DNA of 35,716 nucleotides from Phycisphaerae bacterium (lineage in GTDB: Bacteria; Planctomycetota; Phycisphaerae; UBA1845): positions 1-35,716 of the forward strand of contig JAFGJQ010000470.1 in assembly GCA_016929015.1 (NCBI GenBank), given 5' to 3'. This document shows positions 9,565 through 17,916 of the stretch, in pieces. The position numbers were made by a program, and so were the translations under genes. The stretch's first letter is position 1; each line of letters opens with the position of its first letter. The notes beneath the pieces are model-generated. The model saw nothing but the letters and a program-made list of their open reading frames with translations, was not told the DNA's origin and searched no databases.

Positions 9565-10167
9565 ATGGCGTTGTTCAAATCGTCGGAAGAGCGGCGGATC
9601 GAGCGGGACATCAAGATCCGGCAGGGCATCCGGCGGATCGAGAAGGCCATCCGCGAGCAGAACAAGTTCCAGGATGAGTTCATCCGCAACGCGCAGCGGG
9701 CCCGGCAGATCGGCGATTCGGCCCAGTACGCCTTCATCCGCAACTCATTGAAGAAAACCGCCCTGGTCAAGCGGGTGCTCGAGCGGCAGTTGCTCTCGGT
9801 CAAGAACGCCTTGCTCATCAAGCGGCAGGCCGAGGCGTCCGCCGATTTCGCCGGGGCCATGGGCATGATGGCCCGGGAGATCGGCCGGCTGTTCGGCGAG
9901 ACCGACCTGCTCAAGACCCAGGCGGAGTGGGAAAAGGCCATGGTGCAGTCGCAGTCCATGGAGGAGCGAATGTCCATGTTCCTGGACACCGTGGAGGACA
10001 TTGCCGCCCAGGACGCCGAGTCGGCCACCGAGCTGGTAACGGACGACGAGATCGACCGCATGATCGAGGCCGAACAGGCGGCCGAGCACCAGAAGGAGCT
10101 CGGCAAACTCGCCGGCCTGCGAGCCGAGCTCGATTCCCTGAAGGGCGAAGGGGAAAAACAGAAGTAG
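9565..10167 (+). CDS. Small charged coiled-coil protein, putative ESCRT-III (CHMP/CdvB)-like subunit
   Basis: MALFKSSEERRIERDIKIRQGIRRIEKAIREQNKFQDEFIRNAQRARQ... basic helical hairpin, acidic C-terminal half, terminal amphipathic LAGLRAELDSLK. Confidence 0.75.
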   Translation: MALFKSSEERRIERDIKIRQGIRRIEKAIREQNKFQDEFIRNAQRARQIGDSAQYAFIRNSLKKTALVKRVLERQLLSVKNALLIKRQAEASADFAGAMGMMAREIGRLFGETDLLKTQAEWEKAMVQSQSMEERMSMFLDTVEDIAAQDAESATELVTDDEIDRMIEAEQAAEHQKELGKLAGLRAELDSLKGEGEKQK

Positions 10168-10200
10168 CGACGAAGCGCCGCGGCCGAGCCGTTTCCTTTT

Positions 10201-10235
10201 GACATTGGACATTTGACATTCGACATTTGGCATTT
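10201..10235. repeat. Heptameric tandem repeat, 5 x GACATTN-like
   Basis: GACATTG GACATTT GACATTC GACATTT GGCATTT read directly. Confidence 0.9.
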
Positions 10236-10249
10236 CGCACGGCGGAACC

Positions 10250-11368
10250 ATGCCTGTCTCCTTTGCCACATTTGACCGTCTCAAAACCAAGGGCGTCGGC
10301 GCCTACAAGAACGGCGACTACGCGGCCGCCAAGTCGTACCTGGTCGAGGCGGCGGAGTGCATGGTGGAGCTGGCGGAATCGGCGGAATCGGCGGAGGTGC
10401 GCCGCCAGCGGGAGGAGATTGCGGCGGAGCTGATCGACCTGGCCCGCGACTGCGACCGGCTCAAGAGCGCCCCGCCGCGCCGACGACAGGCCGTCCGCGA
10501 AAAGGACGACGACAGCGGCCGCGACGCGTCGGAATGGGTCGTTCGCGAGAAGCCGACCTTCGGGTTCGACGACATCGCCGGCCTGGAGGACGTGAAGCAG
10601 GAAATCCGGCTGAAGATGATCTATCCGTTCGCCCACCCGGAGCTGGCGAAGCAGTACGGCATCCCGGTGGGCGGCGGCGTGCTCTTGTACGGCCCGCCGG
10701 GCACAGGCAAGACGATGATGGCCAAGGCAGTGGCCAAGGAGCTGGAGGCCGTCTTCTACCTGATCAGCCCGGCCCAGATTCTCAGCAAGTGGGTGGGCGA
10801 GGCGGAGCAGAACATCAAGAAACTGTTTGACGCCGCCAAGGCCGATTCAAAATCGATCATCTTCATTGACGAGGTGGAGGCCCTGGTCCCGCGCCGGCAA
10901 TCGGACGGCTCGACGGTGATGCAGCGCGTGGTGCCGCAAATTCTGCAGGAGCTGGAGGGGTTTGATCGGGCGACCGACCGCGCCCTACTATTCATGGGGG
11001 CCACCAACAAGCCGTGGTTGCTGGACGAGGCCATGCTCCGCCCGGGCCGGCTGGACACTCGCGTGTACATCGGCCTGCCCGACGCTCCCGCCCGCTTCAA
11101 GCTGCTGGAAATCTACCTGGGCGGGCGCCCGCTGGCCGCGGACGTGGATTTCGGGGCGCTGTGCGACCGGCTGGAGGGCTACAGCGGGGCCGACATCAAG
11201 AGCATTGCCCAGCAGGCGGCGGCCATTCCGTTCATGGAGTCCGTGGGCGGGGCCGAGCCGCGCCCCATCGCCATGGCGGACCTGTTGAAGGTGATTCAGG
11301 CGAACCCGCCGTCCGTCAAGCCGTCGGACCTGGTCCGATTCGAGAAGTTCATGGAATCGGGAAGATGA
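10250..11368 (+). CDS. Vps4/CdvC-like AAA ATPase with N-terminal MIT-like domain
   Basis: Walker A GPPGTGKT (10691-10714), pore loop SKWVGEAEQNIKKLF, Walker B IIFIDEVEAL, sensor-1 GATNKP, LRPGRLD; N-terminal FDRLKTKGVGAYKNGDYAAAKSYLVEAAECMVEL three-helix MIT-like pattern. Confidence 0.88.
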   Translation: MPVSFATFDRLKTKGVGAYKNGDYAAAKSYLVEAAECMVELAESAESAEVRRQREEIAAELIDLARDCDRLKSAPPRRRQAVREKDDDSGRDASEWVVREKPTFGFDDIAGLEDVKQEIRLKMIYPFAHPELAKQYGIPVGGGVLLYGPPGTGKTMMAKAVAKELEAVFYLISPAQILSKWVGEAEQNIKKLFDAAKADSKSIIFIDEVEALVPRRQSDGSTVMQRVVPQILQELEGFDRATDRALLFMGATNKPWLLDEAMLRPGRLDTRVYIGLPDAPARFKLLEIYLGGRPLAADVDFGALCDRLEGYSGADIKSIAQQAAAIPFMESVGGAEPRPIAMADLLKVIQANPPSVKPSDLVRFEKFMESGR

Positions 11369-11372
11369 AGCG

Positions 11373-11414
11373 GAATTGTGAATTGCAAATTACGAATTGC
11401 GAATTACGAATACC
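11373..11414. repeat. Heptameric tandem repeat, 6 x GAATTNC-like
   Basis: GAATTGT GAATTGC AAATTAC GAATTGC GAATTAC GAATACC read directly. Confidence 0.9.
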
Positions 11415-11451
11415 GTCAAGGGGGCGCGCGGCGGCGTGGTGACGACGCGGG

Positions 11452-13221
11452 GTGGACGTCATGGCGGGCAAGTTGAACCTTGAGAACTTTTTTCGCGATG
11501 CTTCGGCGGTGGCCGCGTTGCTGCCTGCGTCCGAGGTATTCGGTTTCCTGACGCGCAGTATCAACCTGCCGTCCGCGTGGGCGGCGCTGGCCGGCGACGA
11601 GCATGGCGGGCAGCGGGTGGCGGCCCCGGGGGCCGTTCTGGGCCGCGAAGGCGCGGATGAGGTTCTGCTGGTTCGGGTCACACCGCTGGAAGTGCACATC
11701 ACAGAGGACGGGCTTCTCTCGAAAGACCGGTACCAGTGCCGTGCCAGTCTGGACGTGCGGCTGACCCTGATTCCCGAGCGAAGCGAGATGAGCTTGTTCC
11801 GCAACGCGCTGGTGGGCAGTGCGTCGGCCGTCCGCCTGGATTCGCTGGCGCGGCACGTGCAGAGCCGGATTCGAGAGACCCTGGTTGCCCTGGCGGGCGA
11901 ATCCGACGCGGCCGCGCTGGTCGATGGCGCGGCGCAGGAAGCCTGGGCGCAGGCCCTGACGGCAGCGTTGCAGCCGGTGTGTTTCCAGGCAGGGATGACG
12001 CTTGCCGGTGCGCCGGTCGTCTGTTTCGAATCTCCCACGTTGCAGCAGGTGCGCGTGACGGAAGACCGCGCGGCGCGGCGCCGGGCGGAACATCAGGCGC
12101 GTCGCCAACTGGAGACGGCGCTGGAAACGGCGCAGACGGCACACCTGGGGCACCTGGAATCCATGCTGACGCGGCTGAAGGGGCTGGCCGAGGCCTCGCC
12201 GGACGTGGAACTGCCCGACCTGATGCGAACGTTTTCCGAGCGGCAGCGCGGAGAGTTGTACGAAGCGCTGTTCGCCACGGAGCCGGCGGGAACGGCATCG
12301 CAGTGGATCGTGGCGGCCACCAGTGAAGGATTGCACTTCTTCGCGGTGTCCGCACCGGACGAGCCGAAGCGGACAATCTCCATCGCTCCGGAGGTGGGCG
12401 GTGCGCGGAGCGTGCAGCACGCGCGCACGGCCGACGGGCAGGGCGTGCTGATGGTGGGTGCGGCGCGGGGCGTGTACGAATACTCCGCGGAGGGGGTCGA
12501 GCCGCGGGCAGTGTTCCAGGTCGCCGGATCACGTGAGGTGCGCGGCGGTTTCAATGCGGTGGCCGTCGCGGGTGAGCACGTATGGGGCTCACACTCGGAG
12601 CTGGGCCTGTTGTGCTGGCATCGCGAGCGGCCCGACGCGCCGCAAGCGGGCGCGGAGGCCCTCACGGGTCCGGCTCAGGCGGTGCGCGGCGTGGCGTTTC
12701 ACGATGGCCGGGTCTGGTGTGCGATCGATGCGAGCGTGGTCGCCCTGCCGGCGGACGTGCCGAAGGCCGAACCGGTTCTGTATCGCGGTAGCCGGACGAT
12801 TCTTACGGCGCTGGCGGTGGGCCCGGGCGGCGTCTACGCCGGGAACGCGGAGGGCGAAGTCCTGCATTGGCCGCCTGACAAGCCGGATGCGCCGACGGTC
12901 CTCCACGCGGGCAATCACCGCCCGGCGGAATCGATCCACGTGCTCACGACGGCCGGCGTGGACCGGCTGTTCTTCACGGATACGTCGTTGGCGGTGTATG
13001 CGCGGGTGCGGGGCGACAGTTATGCGTGCCGGTACGAGGCGGGGGGCCAGACGCTGCGCCGCGTGGAAGTGGCGCCGGATGTAGTTGTGGCCACCAACGA
13101 CGTGCGTGATCGGCTTGTTTGCTGGCAGCCGTCGCAGCCTGCCCGGCCCCGTGCGGTGGTGCCGGTGGCGCGGCTCACGCGCCGATCGGTGCAGGACGTG
13201 TGTATCGTGCCGCAGGCGTAG
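11452..13221 (+). CDS. SPFH/band-7-like protein with C-terminal beta-propeller-like repeats
   Basis: N-terminal VRVTPLEVHITEDGLLSKDRYQCRASLDVRLTLIPERSEM... followed by helical Ala/Arg-rich segment and repeated beta/Trp-rich blades; alternative ATG start at 11461. Confidence 0.7.
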   Translation: MDVMAGKLNLENFFRDASAVAALLPASEVFGFLTRSINLPSAWAALAGDEHGGQRVAAPGAVLGREGADEVLLVRVTPLEVHITEDGLLSKDRYQCRASLDVRLTLIPERSEMSLFRNALVGSASAVRLDSLARHVQSRIRETLVALAGESDAAALVDGAAQEAWAQALTAALQPVCFQAGMTLAGAPVVCFESPTLQQVRVTEDRAARRRAEHQARRQLETALETAQTAHLGHLESMLTRLKGLAEASPDVELPDLMRTFSERQRGELYEALFATEPAGTASQWIVAATSEGLHFFAVSAPDEPKRTISIAPEVGGARSVQHARTADGQGVLMVGAARGVYEYSAEGVEPRAVFQVAGSREVRGGFNAVAVAGEHVWGSHSELGLLCWHRERPDAPQAGAEALTGPAQAVRGVAFHDGRVWCAIDASVVALPADVPKAEPVLYRGSRTILTALAVGPGGVYAGNAEGEVLHWPPDKPDAPTVLHAGNHRPAESIHVLTTAGVDRLFFTDTSLAVYARVRGDSYACRYEAGGQTLRRVEVAPDVVVATNDVRDRLVCWQPSQPARPRAVVPVARLTRRSVQDVCIVPQA

Positions 13222-13704
13222 TCACTCGGCAGAGTCGGGCGGGGGGATGAGTCCGAGGCGTTCGGCCTGTCCGGTGGTGATTCGGTTTCGGGCAATCTCA
13301 TCCGGTTCGTTCACTTCATGGCAGAGCGGGCATTGGCCGCCGGCGGTCAGAACGGAATCGTCAGCACGGACGATCTCCTTGCACCAGTCGCAGCGGAAGA
13401 AGAACCCCTGACCGGCGTGTTCCGGCTCCACCATGGAGCCGAGCACGTCAATCTCCTCCCCGCAGTGCGGACACGGCTGGGCCGTGCCCGCGGCGGAGGC
13501 GTGAAACGCGGCCCGCTCGTCGCAAAACGGGCAGATGAGCACGATGGCGCCGTCTTCGGACTCTGTCGCGGCGTCGGCTTCCTCCGCCGGGATGCCGAGG
13601 AAGGTCTCGCAACGCGGGCACGACTGCGGGCGCCGAGCCTGCTCCGCCACAAACGCATGGACTTCGCCACATCCGGGACAGACCAAATTGATCGTTTCTG
13701 CCAT
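13222..13704 (-). CDS. Zinc-ribbon protein with three pairs of CxxC knuckles
   Basis: CPGCGE...CPRCE; CPFCDE...CPHCGEE; CDWCKE...CPLCHE; ATG at 13704. Confidence 0.85.
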   Translation of the reverse strand: MAETINLVCPGCGEVHAFVAEQARRPQSCPRCETFLGIPAEEADAATESEDGAIVLICPFCDERAAFHASAAGTAQPCPHCGEEIDVLGSMVEPEHAGQGFFFRCDWCKEIVRADDSVLTAGGQCPLCHEVNEPDEIARNRITTGQAERLGLIPPPDSAE

Positions 13705-13864
13705 CGTCCGTCTCCTGCACACGGAGTTCCGTGGGGGTCTTACTCTGCCACAGTGGAGTGATTTGGGCAACCCCGGGCGGCTTGACGGTGGGCGGATGAA
13801 TCGGGCACCATACCCCAAACCGGGTCTGTACGCAGCGGACCGGGCAGAGGATACATCCACGCTC

Positions 13865-14623
13865 ATGAGCGAAGCACCCCAATCCGGCCATTCCGATCCG
13901 TTGCCACGGCCGCCCGACAACTGGGTGGACCGTGCCGTGGCGCGGGCGCCGGAATTGCCGTACGTGGCGCCCTTCTTTGCGTTCCTGATTCTGATGTTCA
14001 TCGGCGGGCAGTTCGGGCCCGAGTGGCTGCCCTGGACGTACGCCCTGCGGACGTTCGGGGCTCTGGCGGTGGCGCTGCTGTTCTGGCGTCATTTTCCGCC
14101 GCTGGGCCGGCCGCACCTGGTGTGGGCGGTTGTGTTCGGGGTGCTGGTGGCCGCGATGTGGGTGTACGTCCACAAGTGGTTCGCGGCGCAGCCGTGGTAC
14201 GACTCCACGCAACTGATGGGCAAAGACGCAAGAGGGGATGACCTTTACGATCCGTACGCACGGCTGGGAACGGGCCTGGCGTTGTGGCTGTTCCTGATCG
14301 TGCGGATCGGCGGCGCCTCCATCGTGGTGCCGATCATCGAAGAAATCTTCTGGCGCGGGTTCGTGCTGCGCATCTTTATCCGCTGGCACGCGTTTCAAAA
14401 CGTGCCGCTGGGCGCCTTCACGTGGCGATCGTTCATTCTCTGCTCGCTGCTGTCCGCGGCGGAACACCCCATGTGGGAGGTCGGCATCCTCTGCTGGGTG
14501 GTCTACAACCTGCTGTTCTACTGGAAGAAGAGCCTGCTGTTTCTCATCATCACCCACGGTATCACGAATTGCGTGTTGTATACCTACGTGGTGCTCGCCG
14601 AGGACTGGGTGTTCTGGTCCTGA
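13865..14623 (+). CDS. CPBP family CAAX-type intramembrane protease, PEP-CTERM/exosortase-associated-like
   Basis: EEIFWRGFVLR, NVPLGAFTWRSF, ITHGITN plus multiple TM segments; upstream in-frame ATG at 13797 is possible. Confidence 0.85.
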   Translation: MSEAPQSGHSDPLPRPPDNWVDRAVARAPELPYVAPFFAFLILMFIGGQFGPEWLPWTYALRTFGALAVALLFWRHFPPLGRPHLVWAVVFGVLVAAMWVYVHKWFAAQPWYDSTQLMGKDARGDDLYDPYARLGTGLALWLFLIVRIGGASIVVPIIEEIFWRGFVLRIFIRWHAFQNVPLGAFTWRSFILCSLLSAAEHPMWEVGILCWVVYNLLFYWKKSLLFLIITHGITNCVLYTYVVLAEDWVFWS

Positions 14624-14767
14624 CGTCCCAATGGGGTCGCCTCGCGGCGACTCACCTTCCCCAATGGCGGCTTCCGGGGGGCCTGGCCACGGCCGGCGCA
14701 CGGCCGGACAGACGAGTGGACGCTTTCTCTGACGCCGCCGCTTCCGAGACCTGCCGCTTGGAGCGCT

Positions 14768-15649
14768 TCAGACGTACCACGCATGCAGGATGCCCAGGAT
14801 CAGGCGGGTGTCATCATCCTGCCACATGCTCCTGGACATCCGCGCTCCCCAGGAGTTGCGGCCGCCGAAAGACTCATGGCAGATGACTGCAGCTTCCCTG
14901 TATGTGCGCGTGTCCCGAATTCTCTTGACTACGGCCCGCGCTCGATCACTCTCATCCCGAGTTGTCATGGCTACGGCCCGGCAGACGTCCTGCGCATGCT
15001 TGACGGCCGCGTTCCGCTGGAATTCCCGGTAGTCCTCGTCGCGATCCGGGTCCTCTGCTCGCTGCCGGCGATCGCGCATCGCCGTGAGCTTCATGTTGCA
15101 CCATGTGACAGGATTGGGCACCTGGATCGCGACACCATCCAGTTCAAACGAGAATGCATGAAGATCAGCCCCGGCCGCCTCCGGGTTCTGCCGCCCGTGA
15201 ATGCCGCTGCTGCCCAGGGAGGGGCTGTGTTTGACGCGTACTCCATCGGTTCGCAGGTGTTCTTCGCCGGGTTCGGGAATGCATGAATGAAACTCCACGC
15301 GCAGTTCGCGGCTCTCGCTCAGCTTCTTCTGGAACTGCCATCGCGGGTTTTCTCGAGAGACCTGAAAACCACAGTCCCTCATCGCCTCCGCCATCCTCCT
15401 TTGCGCCTCTCGCGATCCGATGAGGTCCAGCCCTACAACGATGTCCACGTCTTTCGTGACGCGAGGGGTTGCGTCAAGCCACCGTTCCATCGGAACGGCC
15501 ATCGGCACGGCCGCGTTCAGCGTGAGCCATCTTTGCTTGAGCATAAGACCATACCCCCCTCCGAGCACCATGGGGCTGCCTGCTTTCTGCAGTCCGCGCC
15601 AGAGCGGCTTGAATTCGGGCCACATCGGATCGACCGGGTTGTGGTTCAC
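14768..15649 (-). CDS. Nucleotidyltransferase-like protein (AbiEii-like)
   Basis: MVLGGGYGLMLK ... VTKDVDIVVGLD (GG and DxD-type nucleotidyltransferase signature); GTG start overlapping TGA of the upstream gene. Confidence 0.65.
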   Translation of the reverse strand: MNHNPVDPMWPEFKPLWRGLQKAGSPMVLGGGYGLMLKQRWLTLNAAVPMAVPMERWLDATPRVTKDVDIVVGLDLIGSREAQRRMAEAMRDCGFQVSRENPRWQFQKKLSESRELRVEFHSCIPEPGEEHLRTDGVRVKHSPSLGSSGIHGRQNPEAAGADLHAFSFELDGVAIQVPNPVTWCNMKLTAMRDRRQRAEDPDRDEDYREFQRNAAVKHAQDVCRAVAMTTRDESDRARAVVKRIRDTRTYREAAVICHESFGGRNSWGARMSRSMWQDDDTRLILGILHAWYV

Positions 15650-16704
15650 GGCGTCAGCTCCTGGAGCAACCGCGCTCGCAGGTCACGAGCGGCTTCCCGT
15701 TGCCTTGCGTCACCGGCTTGAAGCTCCAGCCATGTCTGCAGTCGACTGGCCCACCGGATTCCCTTCTCGTCCGCCTCAAACGCGAAGAACACTTCCGGCT
15801 TGCTCGTCTCCACGAGTTCGATATCCGCGAAGCTTCGTACGCGCTCCGGGTCTCCTTCCAGACGATCTCTCGCCAGCGACAGGTCCGACACCGCGATTAT
15901 GAGAGGACCGCTCTGCCAGAACGTGACGTACCGAGCGGCGGACGATTCACCGGTGACCACCCAGCGCAGCCGGTTGTCGAAAGACAGTGCCGTCGCCCAA
16001 TTCGTCTTCGCCACGCGGAACGCTTCACGGGATTCCACTCCCGTTCTGCTCCATCCTTCGCCCAGCTTGTCCAGCAGCCGCAGCGGCTCCTGCAATGTAA
16101 TGCTCCCCTCGTCCTTCGTGACGATCAGATCCTCTTCCAGGGCTCGTACGGCCTTGGAGGCCTGGGACAGTGAGATCGCCGCCCCCCGTCCCTGAATCGC
16201 CGCCGTCAGACTGCTCAACGATTCCCAGCGTCGCTGGGTCAACAGCATTCGAGCGACAAGGGCGGAGCGGCCCGCATACGGGTTCATAAGCGGGCGCGAA
16301 TCCCGATACTGGTTCGCCTGCCCCGTTCGAACCAGCCAAAGCCTTCCCGGTACGATCACCACGCCGTTTCCGCACAGGTCCACACCGCTGACCAACTGCT
16401 GTTCCAGCTCGGCCACTCGCTCTGCTGAGAGATACGGAACTTGGATCATCGGGTGCTCGTTGTCCCGAACCGCCGCTTTCGCCTGCGCCACCGCCAATTG
16501 CACCGATCGCGGCGTCGAGTTCGCCTTGCTTTCCACTGCGAAGCGGAATGCTGTGTCTTCGCCGGGCATGCCCACCTCAATGCGGGCGTCCACCCCGCCG
16601 GATGGACTCTCTGCGGCAAACCTGCGCACCACCAACGGTGACAGCAGGATGGAACCCACCTCAAGGCGGGCTAGCATCTGTGATTCAGTGATTTTCTTGC
16701 CCAT
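15646..16704 (-). CDS. Putative AbiEi-like antitoxin/regulator with nuclease-like N-terminal region and winged-helix-like segment
   Basis: DARIEVG...FRFAVESKAN...SGVDLCGNGVVIVPGRLWL followed by helix-turn-helix-like region; start chosen at ATG 16704 (ORF extends to 16734 with TTG). Confidence 0.55.
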   Translation of the reverse strand: MGKKITESQMLARLEVGSILLSPLVVRRFAAESPSGGVDARIEVGMPGEDTAFRFAVESKANSTPRSVQLAVAQAKAAVRDNEHPMIQVPYLSAERVAELEQQLVSGVDLCGNGVVIVPGRLWLVRTGQANQYRDSRPLMNPYAGRSALVARMLLTQRRWESLSSLTAAIQGRGAAISLSQASKAVRALEEDLIVTKDEGSITLQEPLRLLDKLGEGWSRTGVESREAFRVAKTNWATALSFDNRLRWVVTGESSAARYVTFWQSGPLIIAVSDLSLARDRLEGDPERVRSFADIELVETSKPEVFFAFEADEKGIRWASRLQTWLELQAGDARQREAARDLRARLLQELTP

Positions 16705-16737
16705 ATAAGCTATCTCGTCCGAGAAAACGCTCAATTA

Positions 16738-16763
16738 TGAGAAAAACTACAAGGCATTTCTCA
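16738..16763. promoter_or_regulatory. Perfect 7-bp inverted repeat TGAGAAA-N12-TTTCTCA upstream of AbiE-like operon
   Basis: Direct sequence reading; AT-rich, immediately upstream of the - strand operon start. Confidence 0.5.
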
Positions 16764-17094
16764 GAATAGCAATATTTCTTGACAGGGAAAACCGCCATAA
16801 GAAAGAAAACGAGTCGGCACCACCGTAACAACAGACGCACGTAATCTCATTGGATACAGCTACTTAACTGGAAGCGCCGATCACGGAATCGGCATTCAGT
16901 ATATCAGTATAGCGGTCGGTCACGTTGCTGCGTGGTGCCCACCTCCTTCCAGTTGCGGAAGCTCGCAGTGATCCGCAAAGCACTGTTAGGAAAAAGGTTG
17001 CAGCGATCCCGGTCCGATCCGGGAATTCGGCGAACTGACGTCCGTGAACGTCCGATAGTACGGGCGAGAGTGTCGTTCTGGAATCCCGGCTCAT

Positions 17095-17916
17095 ATGTCC
17101 TGGATTGGGCAAAGTTACTACAAGATCGCGTCCACCCGTGCGGGGCGTGGCGTTCTGCGGGCCGGGCTGGCCGGCCTGCGGGCGTGTGGGCTGCTTCGTG
17201 AGTTTCGGCTGCCGTTGGAGGCCCTGGCCCTGGATCACCCGCTTGCGGCGGAGCTCCAACGCCTCTGGTCGCGCATCCATTGGGCCGGAACCGACGGCAT
17301 GATGCCGCCGGAGCAACTGCTGGCGGTCGTGCGGCTGGCCTACGAATGCCCGGTGGAGGGGGACACGGTCGAACTCGGAGCGTGGGTCGGGCTGACTACC
17401 GTGCACCTGGCTGCCGCGTGTCAGGCCCGCGGCCGGGGTGACGTATTCGCGGTGGACACGTTCGCCGCGACCAAGGAGAGGGGTACCACGTACGCCAGCG
17501 CCGCCAAATACGGCGGCAGCACCCTGGCGAGATTCCATGAGACCGTTCGTGCGTCCGGGCTGGAGCGTCGTGTCCATGCCCATGTCGGGCTCACCACCGA
17601 GATGGCGGATCGCCACCGCGATCGGCCGATTCGATTCCTGTTTATTGATGCGGATCACTCCTACGACGGCGTGAAGGCCGATTTTGAGACATGGTCACCG
17701 CACGTTGCGCCCGGCGGCCTCATCGTTTTCCACGACTACGCGATTGCGGATGTCCGACGATTTGTCGACGAGGAAGTGCGCGGACAGTCCTGGCTGGAGC
17801 CGCTGCCGGGACGCGTTGACCCGAACGTCTTTGCGATCACCAAGAGCAGCGAGCCGGCCCGACGAGCACGCACGCCGTCCCGGCCTGCGCTCGCCGCGGC
17901 GGCCATCGTCCGATAA
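17095..17916 (+). CDS. Class I SAM-dependent methyltransferase (Methyltransf_24/TylF-like)
   Basis: VELGAWVGLTTVHLA, DVFAVDTFA, FLFIDADHSYDGVKADFETW, GGLIVFHDY. Confidence 0.85.
   Translation: MSWIGQSYYKIASTRAGRGVLRAGLAGLRACGLLREFRLPLEALALDHPLAAELQRLWSRIHWAGTDGMMPPEQLLAVVRLAYECPVEGDTVELGAWVGLTTVHLAAACQARGRGDVFAVDTFAATKERGTTYASAAKYGGSTLARFHETVRASGLERRVHAHVGLTTEMADRHRDRPIRFLFIDADHSYDGVKADFETWSPHVAPGGLIVFHDYAIADVRRFVDEEVRGQSWLEPLPGRVDPNVFAITKSSEPARRARTPSRPALAAAAIVR

Noticed and set aside
10201-11414. CRISPR-like array
   Set aside because: Units are contiguous 7-mers without spacers and no cas genes are present; simple heptameric tandem repeats
11452-13221. WD40 regulatory protein only
   Set aside because: Propeller-like blades are plausible, but the N-terminal third looks SPFH-like, so a pure WD40 call was not used
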